Of a DNA stretch of 55,885 nucleotides, positions 1 to 8,420 are shown in pieces. The notes under the pieces were generated by a model. That model was not told the origin of the DNA. It searched no databases and was given only the letters and a program-made list of their open reading frames with translations. Origin of the DNA: Myxococcota bacterium (lineage in GTDB: Bacteria > Myxococcota_A > UBA9160 > SMWR01). The DNA lies in NCBI GenBank assembly GCA_022447545.1, contig JAKVBI010000026.1, positions 1 through 55,885 on the forward strand. The letters are read 5' to 3'. Numbering within the stretch: position 1 is the first letter of the stretch; each line of letters starts with the position of its first letter. Both the position numbers and the translations under genes were made by a program.

Positions 1-58
1 CGTTCTCGCGGACCTTGTCGATCCCGAGCGCAAAGCGGGGGTCCCGGTTCCCATGCAT
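1..58 (-). CDS. 5' end of an unidentified gene leaving the window
   Basis: Reading leftward from an ATG at 58 gives 19 codons that look protein-like (MHGNRDPRFALGIDKVREN) before the window ends. A strong GGAGG lies just upstream on the minus strand at 62-66. The spacing to this ATG is short (3 nt). A second ATG at 54 has better spacing, but its frame reads as low-complexity Ser/Thr/Arg/Gly, so I prefer 58. Too little is visible to name a family. It would be divergent from the hydrolase starting at 231. Confidence 0.35.
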   Translation of the reverse strand, partial: MHGNRDPRFALGIDKVREN

Positions 59-230
59 CTTCCTCCGCGACGTACCAATCGAGGCAGATTGCCTACAACA
101 GTGTATACGATCTCACTGCATCCATTGGACGAGTCGCCACCCCAAGCCGACGGTCTCGGGACTGGCCAATTTTTTCATCGAATTCCTCTACCATGCACTG
201 TGCCCATCACTTCAGCGGGAGGATGACGGC

Positions 231-1016
231 ATGCCCATCGTTTCGGCCCGAAACGCAGAGATCTATTACGAGTCTCACGGAGAAGGGCGAAACGTCGTGT
301 TCGCCCACGGAGCTGGGGGCAACGCCGCGAGTTGGTGGAACCAGGTGCCGTTCTTCGCCGAACGTGGCTACCGGACCATTGCTTTCGATCACCGGGGGTT
401 CGGGCGCTCGGCCTGTGCAAGTGACGACTTCGACCCCGCCGAGTTTCCCGGTGATCTGAGTGCGATTCTCGACGCCGAGAACGTCGATCGCACTGCGCTC
501 GTGTGTCAGTCCATGGGGGGATGGACGGGGCTGCCCATGGCACTGTCGAGCCCAGAACGTGTTTCGGCACTCGTGCTGTGCGGTACGCCCGGTGGACTCT
601 GGACCGATGTCGTCGCGGCTTCTTTCGCTGGAATTGCCGAGCGTGTCGCCCAGGGAGGGGCCGTGCTCGGACCCGGCGGCGTCGCAGTCGGTGAGACGTT
701 CCGAAAAACGAATGCAGCCGGGGCATTTCTCTACGAACAGATCGCGAACTTCAACCGCGGCCTCGATCCGAGTGCTGTGGGCAAGATCGGTGGGACCCGG
801 ATTGCACCTGCTGCGGTGACCGACTACAGGACACCGACGCTGGTGATCTCGGGGAATGAGGATGTGCTTTTTCCACCCGAAGCGCTGGTTTCCGTGGCCG
901 AGGCTCTACCTGGTGCGCGTCTCGAGCGATTCGACGGAGCCGGCCATTCAACCTATTTCGAGCAGCCCGACCGTTTCAACCAGGTCGTGATCGAGTTTCT
1001 AGAAGCCCACCCCTGA
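231..1016 (+). CDS. alpha/beta-fold hydrolase
   Basis: A 261-residue cytoplasmic alpha/beta hydrolase with no signal peptide. Visible landmarks are the oxyanion-loop HGAGG at residues 26-30, a nucleophile elbow with Ser94 (CQSMGG, so the usual first Gly is Cys), an acid at Asp211 (GNEDVLFPP) and His239 (GAGHSTYF). This is a complete Ser-Asp-His triad. The start at 231 is chosen because GGGAGGA sits 7 nt upstream; the frame is open further upstream but that part does not read as protein. The family covers esterases, C-C hydrolases and dehalogenase-like enzymes, and nothing here fixes the substrate. It converges on the DUF3604 gene. Confidence 0.85.
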   Translation: MPIVSARNAEIYYESHGEGRNVVFAHGAGGNAASWWNQVPFFAERGYRTIAFDHRGFGRSACASDDFDPAEFPGDLSAILDAENVDRTALVCQSMGGWTGLPMALSSPERVSALVLCGTPGGLWTDVVAASFAGIAERVAQGGAVLGPGGVAVGETFRKTNAAGAFLYEQIANFNRGLDPSAVGKIGGTRIAPAAVTDYRTPTLVISGNEDVLFPPEALVSVAEALPGARLERFDGAGHSTYFEQPDRFNQVVIEFLEAHP

Positions 1017-1052
1017 GGCCCCACCAGTCTGACGCCGGCTTTGGCGAGAAAC

Positions 1053-1080
1053 ACGCCGCGGTGATGGGCATCACCGGCGT
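1053..1080. terminator. hairpin between convergent genes, possible terminator
   Basis: ACGCC-GC-GGTGATG, loop GG, then CATCACCGGCGT forms a 12-bp stem with a 2-nt bulge. It lies between the converging stops at 1016 and 1071 and overlaps the stop codon of the leftward gene. There is no T tract, so intrinsic termination is only a suggestion. Confidence 0.3.
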
Positions 1081-3101
1081 GCCACGGCCTCGGTCGTTGG
1101 CACGTACCAGATGGGCGACGACCAGGCCCTTTCCTGGATTGTCTCGGCGAGATCGGGGCGCGTCGGAACACCCGAGCGCAGTGCATCCCAGGTCGACCAG
1201 CGGCAGGTGGGGTTTTCGAGGACGCGAGCATAGTAGAAGGCGCGCTGGTTCGGGTCGAAGTCGGGATCGCTCCACACGGCCATCAACTCGGAGTTATTGG
1301 TGTCCTCGGGGAACGAACAGTCACTCAGATCGACTCGTGCGCCGTTGTCGGGGCAGCGTTGGTTTGCGGGATCGGGCGCCACTCCACCGGGACAGGCAAC
1401 ATCGTAGACGAGTTCGTGGGTCTCGCCTTTTGTCGCCCAGCCCTTGATGATCTGGAGGCGCTGGATTGGTGCGCTCAAAGGGTCGCGCATTGCCCAGGCG
1501 AAGAAACGAGGTGTTCGATTGCCACGGGCGGTGAGATCGCTTCCCATGCTGACGCCCTCCTGGTAGGCCTTCGAAACGGCATTGGGATCATCGAGCAGGC
1601 TTTTGTCCAAGTCGAAGCCTCCGAAGAAGCGGATCCGGATGCGGGGGCCAGAGGTGGCGAAGACCTCTTTGCGTCGAAATGCTTCGTAGATCGCGTCGCG
1701 GGTGTTCTCTTCGGCCCACACAGCGGCCAGACCCGAAGCACCGAAGGTGGTCGTTGGGGTCAGCATGTAGGTTTTGTCCTCGACCTCGGTCGTGAGCGGA
1801 TTGTCGAGCCAACTGAGCAGGTACGACTGCCAGGTCGGCAGGGGGACCGAGCCTCGGAGTTCTGCCGTGCTGTCCAACAAGCCGAGTTTCGAGTGGAAAT
1901 CGGACTCGTCATCGGAGATGGCGCCGGTATGGGTGTCACTCGAGCCGATCACGCCGAACTTGTAGGGGTTGGTGACGCCATGCTCCTCCAGCGCTAGGCC
2001 CCGACGGAGGGCGTCGCGGGTGTAGCTGCCTGCTGGTTCGCTGGGCAGATTGGTAGCGACGCGGAAGGGCATGATCTCGAAGTCCGCCCACTCGTCGGTG
2101 TCCGAAAGGCTCGGGTGAGTCTCGGAGGTGCCTTTGACCTGTGTGATCTCGACCAGGGGTTCGTTGCGCAGGCGTTGTTCGGCGTAGGTATCGTCCAGTG
2201 GGTTCCCAGCCCAGTCCACGAGCTTGAACATCTGGCCGTTGGAGCCATTGGAGTTGTGGGGAATGGCGAGGCTGTCGATTCCCTGCTCGCGGAGTTCATC
2301 CATCCAATCCCACAGGCCTTCGGGGTTCTGGGAATGGAAGCGGGAGAAGGGCACGGCGGGCAGCCGGCTGCTGTTGCGGAAGACGACGTTGCGGTGGAGA
2401 TTGCCGCGGTCGTCGGAGGAAGATGTGTACTCGTAGGCGGCGAAGGTGGTGAAATGTCCGGGTTCGTTGTGCTGCTCCGCGGCATCGACGATATCACGCC
2501 ACGCTGATTTCGTGATTTCCGTGGTCATGTCGGGGTCGATGGATCCATCGAGTATGCTGCCGAGAACGCTGGGGATGAAGCTCTGGAAGGCGCTCAGGCG
2601 GGGCAAAAGGCTCAAGATCCCCTTGTTGTCGGGTGCGTTCAGATCGTGCAGAGGCTCTGCGACATCAAGTTGTGAGAACTCGGTGGAAGTGTCCGCGGCG
2701 GCGGCTGCAATTCCGAGAAAAAGAGCGTGGTCGGTGACGGCATAGAAATCCAGGGGCTCACGAAGGCGTTGCTCGAATCCCGCGGGATGCTCGATCGCCT
2801 CGCCCTTCGCGTAGCGGTAGGCATCTCTAGGGGTGGCTGTCGTACCAAATGCGAAGGCGTCGAACGAGTAGGTGGTGTGAACGTGTAGATCGCCGAAGTA
2901 GGCGTTGCGGTCGGGGTTGGGCTGCGGGCGGACTTCGATGGTTTCGGCTCCCATCTCGAGGATGCGCTCGGGGACATCCGTGCGGTTGGAGGCCGTCAGC
3001 GGTGAAGAACTGGTGTCGACGTCCGTACGTTCACAGGCGATGAGCGCCATGGTCAGGGCCAGCAGGCCAGCGAGACTCAGCCGAGACGTTCGATTCTTCA
3101 T
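1071..3101 (-). CDS. DUF3604-family lipoprotein
   Basis: A 676-residue exported protein of the DUF3604 family, which resembles PHP-type metal-dependent hydrolases but has no generally assigned reaction. The N-terminus is a lipoprotein signal peptide with lipobox LIAC (Cys23), so it is probably anchored in a membrane facing the periplasm. A metal-site-like GDLHVH motif (His73 and His75) follows, as is usual at the start of this domain. Other His/Asp clusters are PHNSNGSNG and IGSSDTHTG. The ATG at 3101 has AGGAG upstream on the minus strand. It is the last gene of a leftward set (DUF1214, serine hydrolase, phosphodiesterase, DUF3604) with a 46-nt gap to the previous gene, consistent with co-transcription. 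Confidence 0.85.
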   Translation of the reverse strand: MKNRTSRLSLAGLLALTMALIACERTDVDTSSSPLTASNRTDVPERILEMGAETIEVRPQPNPDRNAYFGDLHVHTTYSFDAFAFGTTATPRDAYRYAKGEAIEHPAGFEQRLREPLDFYAVTDHALFLGIAAAAADTSTEFSQLDVAEPLHDLNAPDNKGILSLLPRLSAFQSFIPSVLGSILDGSIDPDMTTEITKSAWRDIVDAAEQHNEPGHFTTFAAYEYTSSSDDRGNLHRNVVFRNSSRLPAVPFSRFHSQNPEGLWDWMDELREQGIDSLAIPHNSNGSNGQMFKLVDWAGNPLDDTYAEQRLRNEPLVEITQVKGTSETHPSLSDTDEWADFEIMPFRVATNLPSEPAGSYTRDALRRGLALEEHGVTNPYKFGVIGSSDTHTGAISDDESDFHSKLGLLDSTAELRGSVPLPTWQSYLLSWLDNPLTTEVEDKTYMLTPTTTFGASGLAAVWAEENTRDAIYEAFRRKEVFATSGPRIRIRFFGGFDLDKSLLDDPNAVSKAYQEGVSMGSDLTARGNRTPRFFAWAMRDPLSAPIQRLQIIKGWATKGETHELVYDVACPGGVAPDPANQRCPDNGARVDLSDCSFPEDTNNSELMAVWSDPDFDPNQRAFYYARVLENPTCRWSTWDALRSGVPTRPDLAETIQERAWSSPIWYVPTTEAVARR

Positions 3102-3147
3102 TCTGATCGATTCTCCTGTGCGCCGGTTCAGGGCCCATGCTCGGTTT

Positions 3148-4245
3148 TCAATCGGGGTGCGCCTTGGGGTGAGGACCTCGGATGCCCTGTACTTGGCCGT
3201 CTACCTTGCCGGGATCGGTACCGAACCAAGTAACGATCGTGGGGTGTACGTCCATGTGCCGAACGGGTTCCTTCAGCGCAGAAAGAGATTCAGAAGCTCC
3301 ATAGGTTGCGACGACGAAGGGTACGGCCCTGTCAGCAGGGACGGTCGTGTCGTGCACACCCAGCATGCCGAACAGTACGTCGTGTCCTCCGTGGTCCGAG
3401 GTCAACATCACGAGCCAGGTTTCATCGTGGTCCGAAACCCGGGCTCTGACGTGGTCAAGGACTCGGCGTACGAGGGCGTCGACTTGCGCGATAGCTTCGG
3501 GATAACGCCGGGTATCTTCGAAACCGAAACTGTGTCCCGCCGCATCCACCTCGTCGAACACACCCATCACGAGGTCTGCTTGTCCGTCATCGATTCGCTG
3601 GATGACCCACGTGGCGAGGTTGTCATCGCGGCGCTCGGACTCGAGATCGTCCGCTCGGCGCCATTCGAGGTTGCAGCTCTGGACATCGTTCCAAGCGACG
3701 AGAAGAGCTCCGTTCTCGACGCCACACTCGAAATCGACGATTCCAGAGACAATTGATTCGCCCTCTCTGGATGTTAGAAAATTGGCCACGCCACCGGCGG
3801 CCGTTCGAAAACCGCGCTCACGTAACTGGCGAAAAAAAGTGGGATGTTGCTGACTCGTTTCGACGAACACCATCTGTTCGTCGACGTCGTTTCCGCGGAC
3901 GCCATGGCCTGTCGCATTCATCCCCGTGACGACTGAAACCCATCCGCTGGCGGTTTCGTAGCGGAACCCGGCTCCCGCTTCGGGACCGTCATGGGCACGT
4001 GCGCAGCGGGGATCACCTGCATGATCACACCGCGTGAAAACGCCTTGTTCCATCAGAGCGCGAAGGGCTCCGTTTGCGCCGGCACCGAATGCATGGCGTT
4101 GCAGGGCGGGTCCAGTGAGGCCGTCGATGCCGATCACAAGGGCGCGGCGGCGTGGGGATGTCGAAGCGTCATCGTCTCCGGCGGCAGGGACCGTGGTGAA
4201 CAGGAGTGCAACCGAAACAGTCGAGAGTCGCCTGAAGAGAGTCAT
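3148..4245 (-). CDS. secreted alkaline-phosphatase-superfamily phosphodiesterase
   Basis: A 365-residue exported enzyme of the type I phosphodiesterase/nucleotide pyrophosphatase group. Residues 1-23 are a signal peptide. The metal-site residues of the superfamily are all visible: Asp41 (IGIDGLTG), probable nucleophile Thr98 (ETASGWVSVVTG), Asp and His in VFDEVDAAGHSFG, Asp and His in TSDHGGH, and a late His in GVHDTT. The frame is open upstream to 4401, but that stretch is Arg-rich and unlike a signal, so the ATG at 4245 is preferred even though its ribosome site is weak. The family cleaves phosphodiesters or phosphomonoesters with two zinc ions; the substrate is not predictable. It sits between two other exported hydrolases on the same strand. 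Confidence 0.8.
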   Translation of the reverse strand: MTLFRRLSTVSVALLFTTVPAAGDDDASTSPRRRALVIGIDGLTGPALQRHAFGAGANGALRALMEQGVFTRCDHAGDPRCARAHDGPEAGAGFRYETASGWVSVVTGMNATGHGVRGNDVDEQMVFVETSQQHPTFFRQLRERGFRTAAGGVANFLTSREGESIVSGIVDFECGVENGALLVAWNDVQSCNLEWRRADDLESERRDDNLATWVIQRIDDGQADLVMGVFDEVDAAGHSFGFEDTRRYPEAIAQVDALVRRVLDHVRARVSDHDETWLVMLTSDHGGHDVLFGMLGVHDTTVPADRAVPFVVATYGASESLSALKEPVRHMDVHPTIVTWFGTDPGKVDGQVQGIRGPHPKAHPD

Positions 4246-4411
4246 GAAGGGGCGGTTACGCCGAAGTCCAGAGGTTCTGGCGCAGGGCCTTTGCTGAGTT
4301 CGTCGTTGCGCCATTCGTCCTCTATCAGGGAGTCTTGCCAAAGGTCCCATCTGTCCACCGGCTCGACCTCGGAGCGATCGCAGAAAGCAGTAGCGTACCA
4401 CTGGTGGAGAG

Positions 4412-5728
4412 TCAGTCGCTGGGGAACCCTGGTTCTTCTCGGCGATGGCGTTTGGCCAGGGCTACGATGCCAAGGACTGCGACGAATGCCTGGACCCATC
4501 GAAGCCCATTCATCGACAGGGCCGGGATCGGTTCCGGCTCCGGCCATTGAGAGATTTCCGTTTCGATTACATGGTCCAAGATGGTGCGGATTTGTGACGA
4601 ATAACTGGCACCGAAGGCCGGACGCTCGTTGAAGAGCACCACGTAGTTCACACCATCTCCACGTTGTCGTGCAAGCGCATTGGTGCCTCGGAAGGAGCCC
4701 GTGTGGTTTCGTTTCCAAGTGACGGGTTCGGTGCCTGTACGTTGGGCTCCAATGTCGGGGCCGCTGATGTAATAGGTCTCCAGGAAGTGAAGCAGGGGGC
4801 GGGTTGAAGCGATGACTCTTCCTTGAGAGACTCGAGCTTCGTGGTCCCACCCTCCGTGGGGGCAGTTGACGGTTGTCGAGGGGTCGAAGACGCTGGTGCA
4901 CGAGCCGGTGTACTGGTACCAGGGTTCTCGGGGATTCAGATCGGAGACGAACGTGCGGCCGAGTTCGATGTCCAGTAGATCGACGGACAGTGGGCCGAAC
5001 ACTTCCTGGTGGACGTAGTCCATATAGCCCATTTCGGAGAACTGTTCGATCACGAGACCGAGCAGCATGTAACCGAGATTCGAGTATGCGTACACATCGC
5101 CTGGGTTGTGCTGAAGCGGTTCGCCCAGGATCCAACTCGCGGTGTTTGCACGGCCCGGCGGGTGGGTGACGCGCATCTCCGTGGCAATCTGAATTTCTTT
5201 ATAGGTCAGGTCGCCCACGAGACTCGAATCCCAGCCTCCTCTGTGATCCAGACAATGACGTACAGTGACGTCCGCGAGTCGAGGGTCTCCCAGGGCCAGG
5301 AAAGGAGTGATCTCCAGGAGGCCTCCACCGGGTTGGCCCAGATCGAAGATGAAGTCGTCCAGAGAGAATGCGTCTTCTGCGGCGAGTTTTCGGATGGCCG
5401 AAGCTGTGATGGGCTTGGTCAGGCTCGCGATGCGCATCATTGCGTTCTCTGAGAGGGGCTGGCTGTGGGCAGCATCGTTCCACCCATAGCCCCTTTCAAG
5501 GACCACCCATCCATTCTTCATGACGCCGAGGAGCCCTGCTTGGATTCCTTTCGATTCCATGAAATGGGTCATGGCGTCGTCGAAGGCGGTGAGTTCTGGA
5601 ACGGCGGCCCCGCTGATGGGAAGAGCTGAATCGGCACGAGCCGCCATTACGAAGGGCGCCGTTGCGATTAGGCAGGCTAGCGCGACCTCGAGTCCGTACT
5701 TCGTGGTGGAGTGTTTCCGTCGAGCCAT
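4412..5728 (-). CDS. exported beta-lactamase-fold serine hydrolase with IPTL-CTERM-like tail
   Basis: A 438-residue class C beta-lactamase/esterase-type protein. It has a signal peptide (residues 1-33), then Ser102-x-x-Lys105 (SLTK), Tyr215-Ser-Asn217 (YSN) and His342-Thr-Gly344, the three motifs of the serine hydrolase active site. After residue 400 comes IPALSMNG, a hydrophobic stretch of about 16 residues and a basic KRHRR cluster. This layout resembles IPTL-CTERM sorting signals, which are normally handled by an exosortase. The family includes esterases, D-amino peptidases and beta-lactamases, and I would not call this a resistance enzyme. No clear Shine-Dalgarno precedes 5728; the signal peptide supports the start. 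The gap to the upstream DUF1214 gene is 50 nt. Confidence 0.85.
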   Translation of the reverse strand: MARRKHSTTKYGLEVALACLIATAPFVMAARADSALPISGAAVPELTAFDDAMTHFMESKGIQAGLLGVMKNGWVVLERGYGWNDAAHSQPLSENAMMRIASLTKPITASAIRKLAAEDAFSLDDFIFDLGQPGGGLLEITPFLALGDPRLADVTVRHCLDHRGGWDSSLVGDLTYKEIQIATEMRVTHPPGRANTASWILGEPLQHNPGDVYAYSNLGYMLLGLVIEQFSEMGYMDYVHQEVFGPLSVDLLDIELGRTFVSDLNPREPWYQYTGSCTSVFDPSTTVNCPHGGWDHEARVSQGRVIASTRPLLHFLETYYISGPDIGAQRTGTEPVTWKRNHTGSFRGTNALARQRGDGVNYVVLFNERPAFGASYSSQIRTILDHVIETEISQWPEPEPIPALSMNGLRWVQAFVAVLGIVALAKRHRREEPGFPSD

Positions 5729-5778
5729 TTCGAGTGAAAGATACCCGCCGTTTTGAGTTCTAGCGGTTTCTCGTGTGC

Positions 5779-7137
5779 TCAGGACTGTCGGAAGCGTCGC
5801 TGACTGTGTTCCTGACGGATGCGGATCTGCTCCCGTCGTTCTTCGGGGCTCACTCGAGATGTGTCGGCAGGCAGGTGTTTGGTGACTTCTGCGAAGGGGA
5901 CGACGCGCATTTCGACAGTGGGCAGGGCGTCTGGGACTTCGCTGTAGGCCCAGCGTTGGCTCAACATGCCTTCGCCATGGCCCGTGGTGTCGATCCAGTT
6001 GTTGACGCCTGGGTCCTCGTGGGCAATCACGTAGCGGACGATGCCGTCGGAATCTGCGATGGCTTGAACGTTGTTGAGACTGCTCACATAGTTCGCGTAG
6101 TCGTAAGATTCACCCCAGATGTTGCAGAGATTGAACCCTGTGTACAACGGCTTCACGGGGATGGTCTGCTCTACGATCAATGCTTCGTCGGGTGCCAGTT
6201 CGTAGAGTCCTCCTGCATAGATGTTTGTGGCCTGTCCTGCTCCCACCGTCGCCGAGGGTGGGCTGGGTTGAATTGATTGGTTCTTGGGCGGATATGCGTA
6301 CGGGGTAATAGCAGCACTGGTCCCATATCCATTGAGAATGGTGGCGAAGAATTCGTTCCAAAAACGCATCTGGTGGTTGACGAGATTCCCAGTGCGCTTC
6401 AGCTTGGCAACGGCAGCCTCCGGCCCGATGGGTGGCTGAGGTTCGCCGATCTTCGACAGGTTCACGATCTCGAGTTCGAGAGCCTCTTCGTGCTCCCAGT
6501 CCCCGAAAAGCTCGCGGCAGATGAGATAGGTGGCGGTCTGCTCGACGCCCGAATCCAAACGGGTCTTCGTGCACAAGAAGTTGCCCTGGTATCCGTCGGG
6601 TCTGGTCGGGCCCACGTGGATCTCGAAGCGGCCGTCGGCGTCCAGTTGCAGATCTTCATTGTCGATGGAGCCCGCGTTGTTGGTGACCTCGGGAACCAAT
6701 TCTGCGAGGCCGCCGCTGTCGCCTGTGTAGTGGGTAATGGCGGTGAAGATCACGTACCAGGGAGCGCAGGGCTTGGTGGGGGCCTCTCCCCGCCAGTGTC
6801 GTGTGTCGCCGGCACGTCCACGGATCCGATAGTTCTGGTTTCCGTCGATGGGCGCGCTCAGATAGAGGTTGTCGGCATTGTCCCAGGTGGATTTGTTGTG
6901 AGGGGGGATGGCCCGTTTGAAATACGGGTAATCGGGATCCTCGGCAAAACTGCGTTCCACCGCACCACATACGTAACCCATCAGGTAGCGGTAGCCTTCG
7001 GCAAGATTTCGTGCCGTGGGAGGCGGCGGATTCAACGAGGGGTCGTCGATGGCTTCGCGGGCGGCGACGAGGCTCGCAATCATCTGGTCGAAGGCGTCAC
7101 GTAGTTCCTGCTTCGCGGATTCTTCCTGGCTCGTCAT
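5779..7137 (-). CDS. DUF1214 domain protein (copy 1 of 3)
   Basis: A 452-residue protein without a signal peptide, recognised as a DUF1214-type protein from its beta-rich C-terminal half with the line DPGVNNWIDTTGHGEG and the preceding EALIVEQTIP-type segment. The last 30 residues (ADTSRVSPEERREQIRIRQ region) match the ending of the copy at 40050-41369. The fold is known but no general reaction is assigned. It is the first gene of the leftward four-gene set; its ATG has GGAG 9 nt upstream. The sulfotransferase gene diverges from it across 113 bp that should hold both promoters. Confidence 0.8.
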   Translation of the reverse strand: MTSQEESAKQELRDAFDQMIASLVAAREAIDDPSLNPPPPTARNLAEGYRYLMGYVCGAVERSFAEDPDYPYFKRAIPPHNKSTWDNADNLYLSAPIDGNQNYRIRGRAGDTRHWRGEAPTKPCAPWYVIFTAITHYTGDSGGLAELVPEVTNNAGSIDNEDLQLDADGRFEIHVGPTRPDGYQGNFLCTKTRLDSGVEQTATYLICRELFGDWEHEEALELEIVNLSKIGEPQPPIGPEAAVAKLKRTGNLVNHQMRFWNEFFATILNGYGTSAAITPYAYPPKNQSIQPSPPSATVGAGQATNIYAGGLYELAPDEALIVEQTIPVKPLYTGFNLCNIWGESYDYANYVSSLNNVQAIADSDGIVRYVIAHEDPGVNNWIDTTGHGEGMLSQRWAYSEVPDALPTVEMRVVPFAEVTKHLPADTSRVSPEERREQIRIRQEHSQRRFRQS

Positions 7138-7250
7138 GGTGTGGTGCTCCAGCTAAAAAGGAGGTGGAAGGGTTGGCGGCACTGTACCCGAATGCCTAGC
7201 CTGCTTCACCGAACCTGGACGCCTGTCCCGTTCCCCTGGAGGTGGTTTTC

Positions 7251-8378
7251 GTGCTGAAATTCGATGCCTTCCGGAAAGTCCAGCGTACCATCGGGCGAAG
7301 TGCCGTCCCCACTGGCCGAAAGTTTTTCCTGCGGGCGCTGTTTTGGGCCATGTTGCTCTGGGGGGCCATCAATCAATTCTGCCTGTGGCTCGATCGCTGG
7401 CTCTTCCCCGGATTTCTGTCGGTGGAAGTCCGAAAGCCCATCTTCATCATCGCCCATCCCCGCAGCGGAACGACTCTGACCCACCGGCTGATGCTGGCGG
7501 ACCCGGGGCGCTATAGCTTCGCCCGCGCCTATGAACTGCTGCTGCCGTCCATTACCCAGAAGAAGCTGGTACGTGCTCTGGGATGGTTGGATCGAAAATT
7601 TCTGAGAGAGACCCTTCATCAGTGGGTGCGTTCCAAGGAGAGCTCGGCACTCGGGGATCTACAGGACATCCACCACTTCTCGCTGTTGGAGGCCGAGGAG
7701 GACGAGTGGTTCTACTTCATGACCTTTGCGTCCGGTGTGAGCCTGTCCTTGTTCCCCTACGTGGAGGAGTTTCGCGAGGTAATGACCTTCGATCAAATGC
7801 CTCAGGATCTTCAGCGCGAGCACATGGACTACTACCATGGCTGTCTCCAGCGTCAGCTCTACCTGGATGGGCCGGAGAAGGTGTTCTGCAGCAAGAACAC
7901 CACGACGTTTATTCCAAAGATCGAGACTCTGGCGCAGCGGTATCCCGACAGCCGCTTTGTTCACATCGTGCGTAATCCGCTGGAGGTTGCACCGAGCCTT
8001 CTGAGCCTGCTGGGCAGCACCTGGCGGCAAATGGGTTTCCCGGAGGAAGACATCCGGCAGGGTCTGGCCGTGATTCACGCCACCAATATGGCCGCTTACG
8101 AGCGTGCTTTCGAGGCCCTCGATGCTCTGGACCCGAGTCGTTATCACATCCTCGATTATCGGGACATTGCGGCTGCTCCCAAGACGACCATGACTGCTGT
8201 CTATCGAGCGCTGGGCATTGAAATGACACCTGCTTACGAGAGCGTCCTCGACGAACTGCAGGAACGCGCACGGAAGCACGTTTCTGGACATTCCTATGGG
8301 CTCGAAGAGTTTGGCCTCGATGAGTCGAGTATCCGGTCCGACACCCCAACGGTCTTCCAGCGCTATCGCTTCGATTGA
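7251..8378 (+). CDS. membrane-anchored sulfotransferase family protein
   Basis: A 375-residue PAPS-dependent sulfotransferase-like protein. The 5'-phosphosulfate-binding loop is PRSGTT at residues 70-75, and the 3'-phosphate-binding segment FVHIVRNPLEVAPS lies near residue 238. A hydrophobic segment at about residues 29-52 could anchor it to the inner membrane. The frame is open from GTG 7242, but GGAGG at 7238-7242 is correctly spaced for the GTG at 7251, so I choose that. Such enzymes move sulfate from PAPS to hydroxyls of lipids, sterols or sugars; the acceptor here is unknown. The gene is monocistronic and converges on the glycosyltransferase. Confidence 0.85.
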   Translation: MLKFDAFRKVQRTIGRSAVPTGRKFFLRALFWAMLLWGAINQFCLWLDRWLFPGFLSVEVRKPIFIIAHPRSGTTLTHRLMLADPGRYSFARAYELLLPSITQKKLVRALGWLDRKFLRETLHQWVRSKESSALGDLQDIHHFSLLEAEEDEWFYFMTFASGVSLSLFPYVEEFREVMTFDQMPQDLQREHMDYYHGCLQRQLYLDGPEKVFCSKNTTTFIPKIETLAQRYPDSRFVHIVRNPLEVAPSLLSLLGSTWRQMGFPEEDIRQGLAVIHATNMAAYERAFEALDALDPSRYHILDYRDIAAAPKTTMTAVYRALGIEMTPAYESVLDELQERARKHVSGHSYGLEEFGLDESSIRSDTPTVFQRYRFD

Positions 8379-8420
8379 AGCCAGCCCGCGATTCGAAAGG
8401 TGGGAGGATTCGCCGTGGGT

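Noticed and set aside
2905-3756. A 283-codon rightward open frame across the DUF3604 and phosphodiesterase genes
   Set aside because: It lies opposite two well-supported genes, spans their junction, and its protein has no recognisable motif. High GC content keeps such antisense frames open.
4412-5728. Antibiotic-resistance beta-lactamase
   Set aside because: The SxxK-YxN-HxG set is shared with many esterases and peptidases. The distant similarity and the sorting tail do not support resistance.
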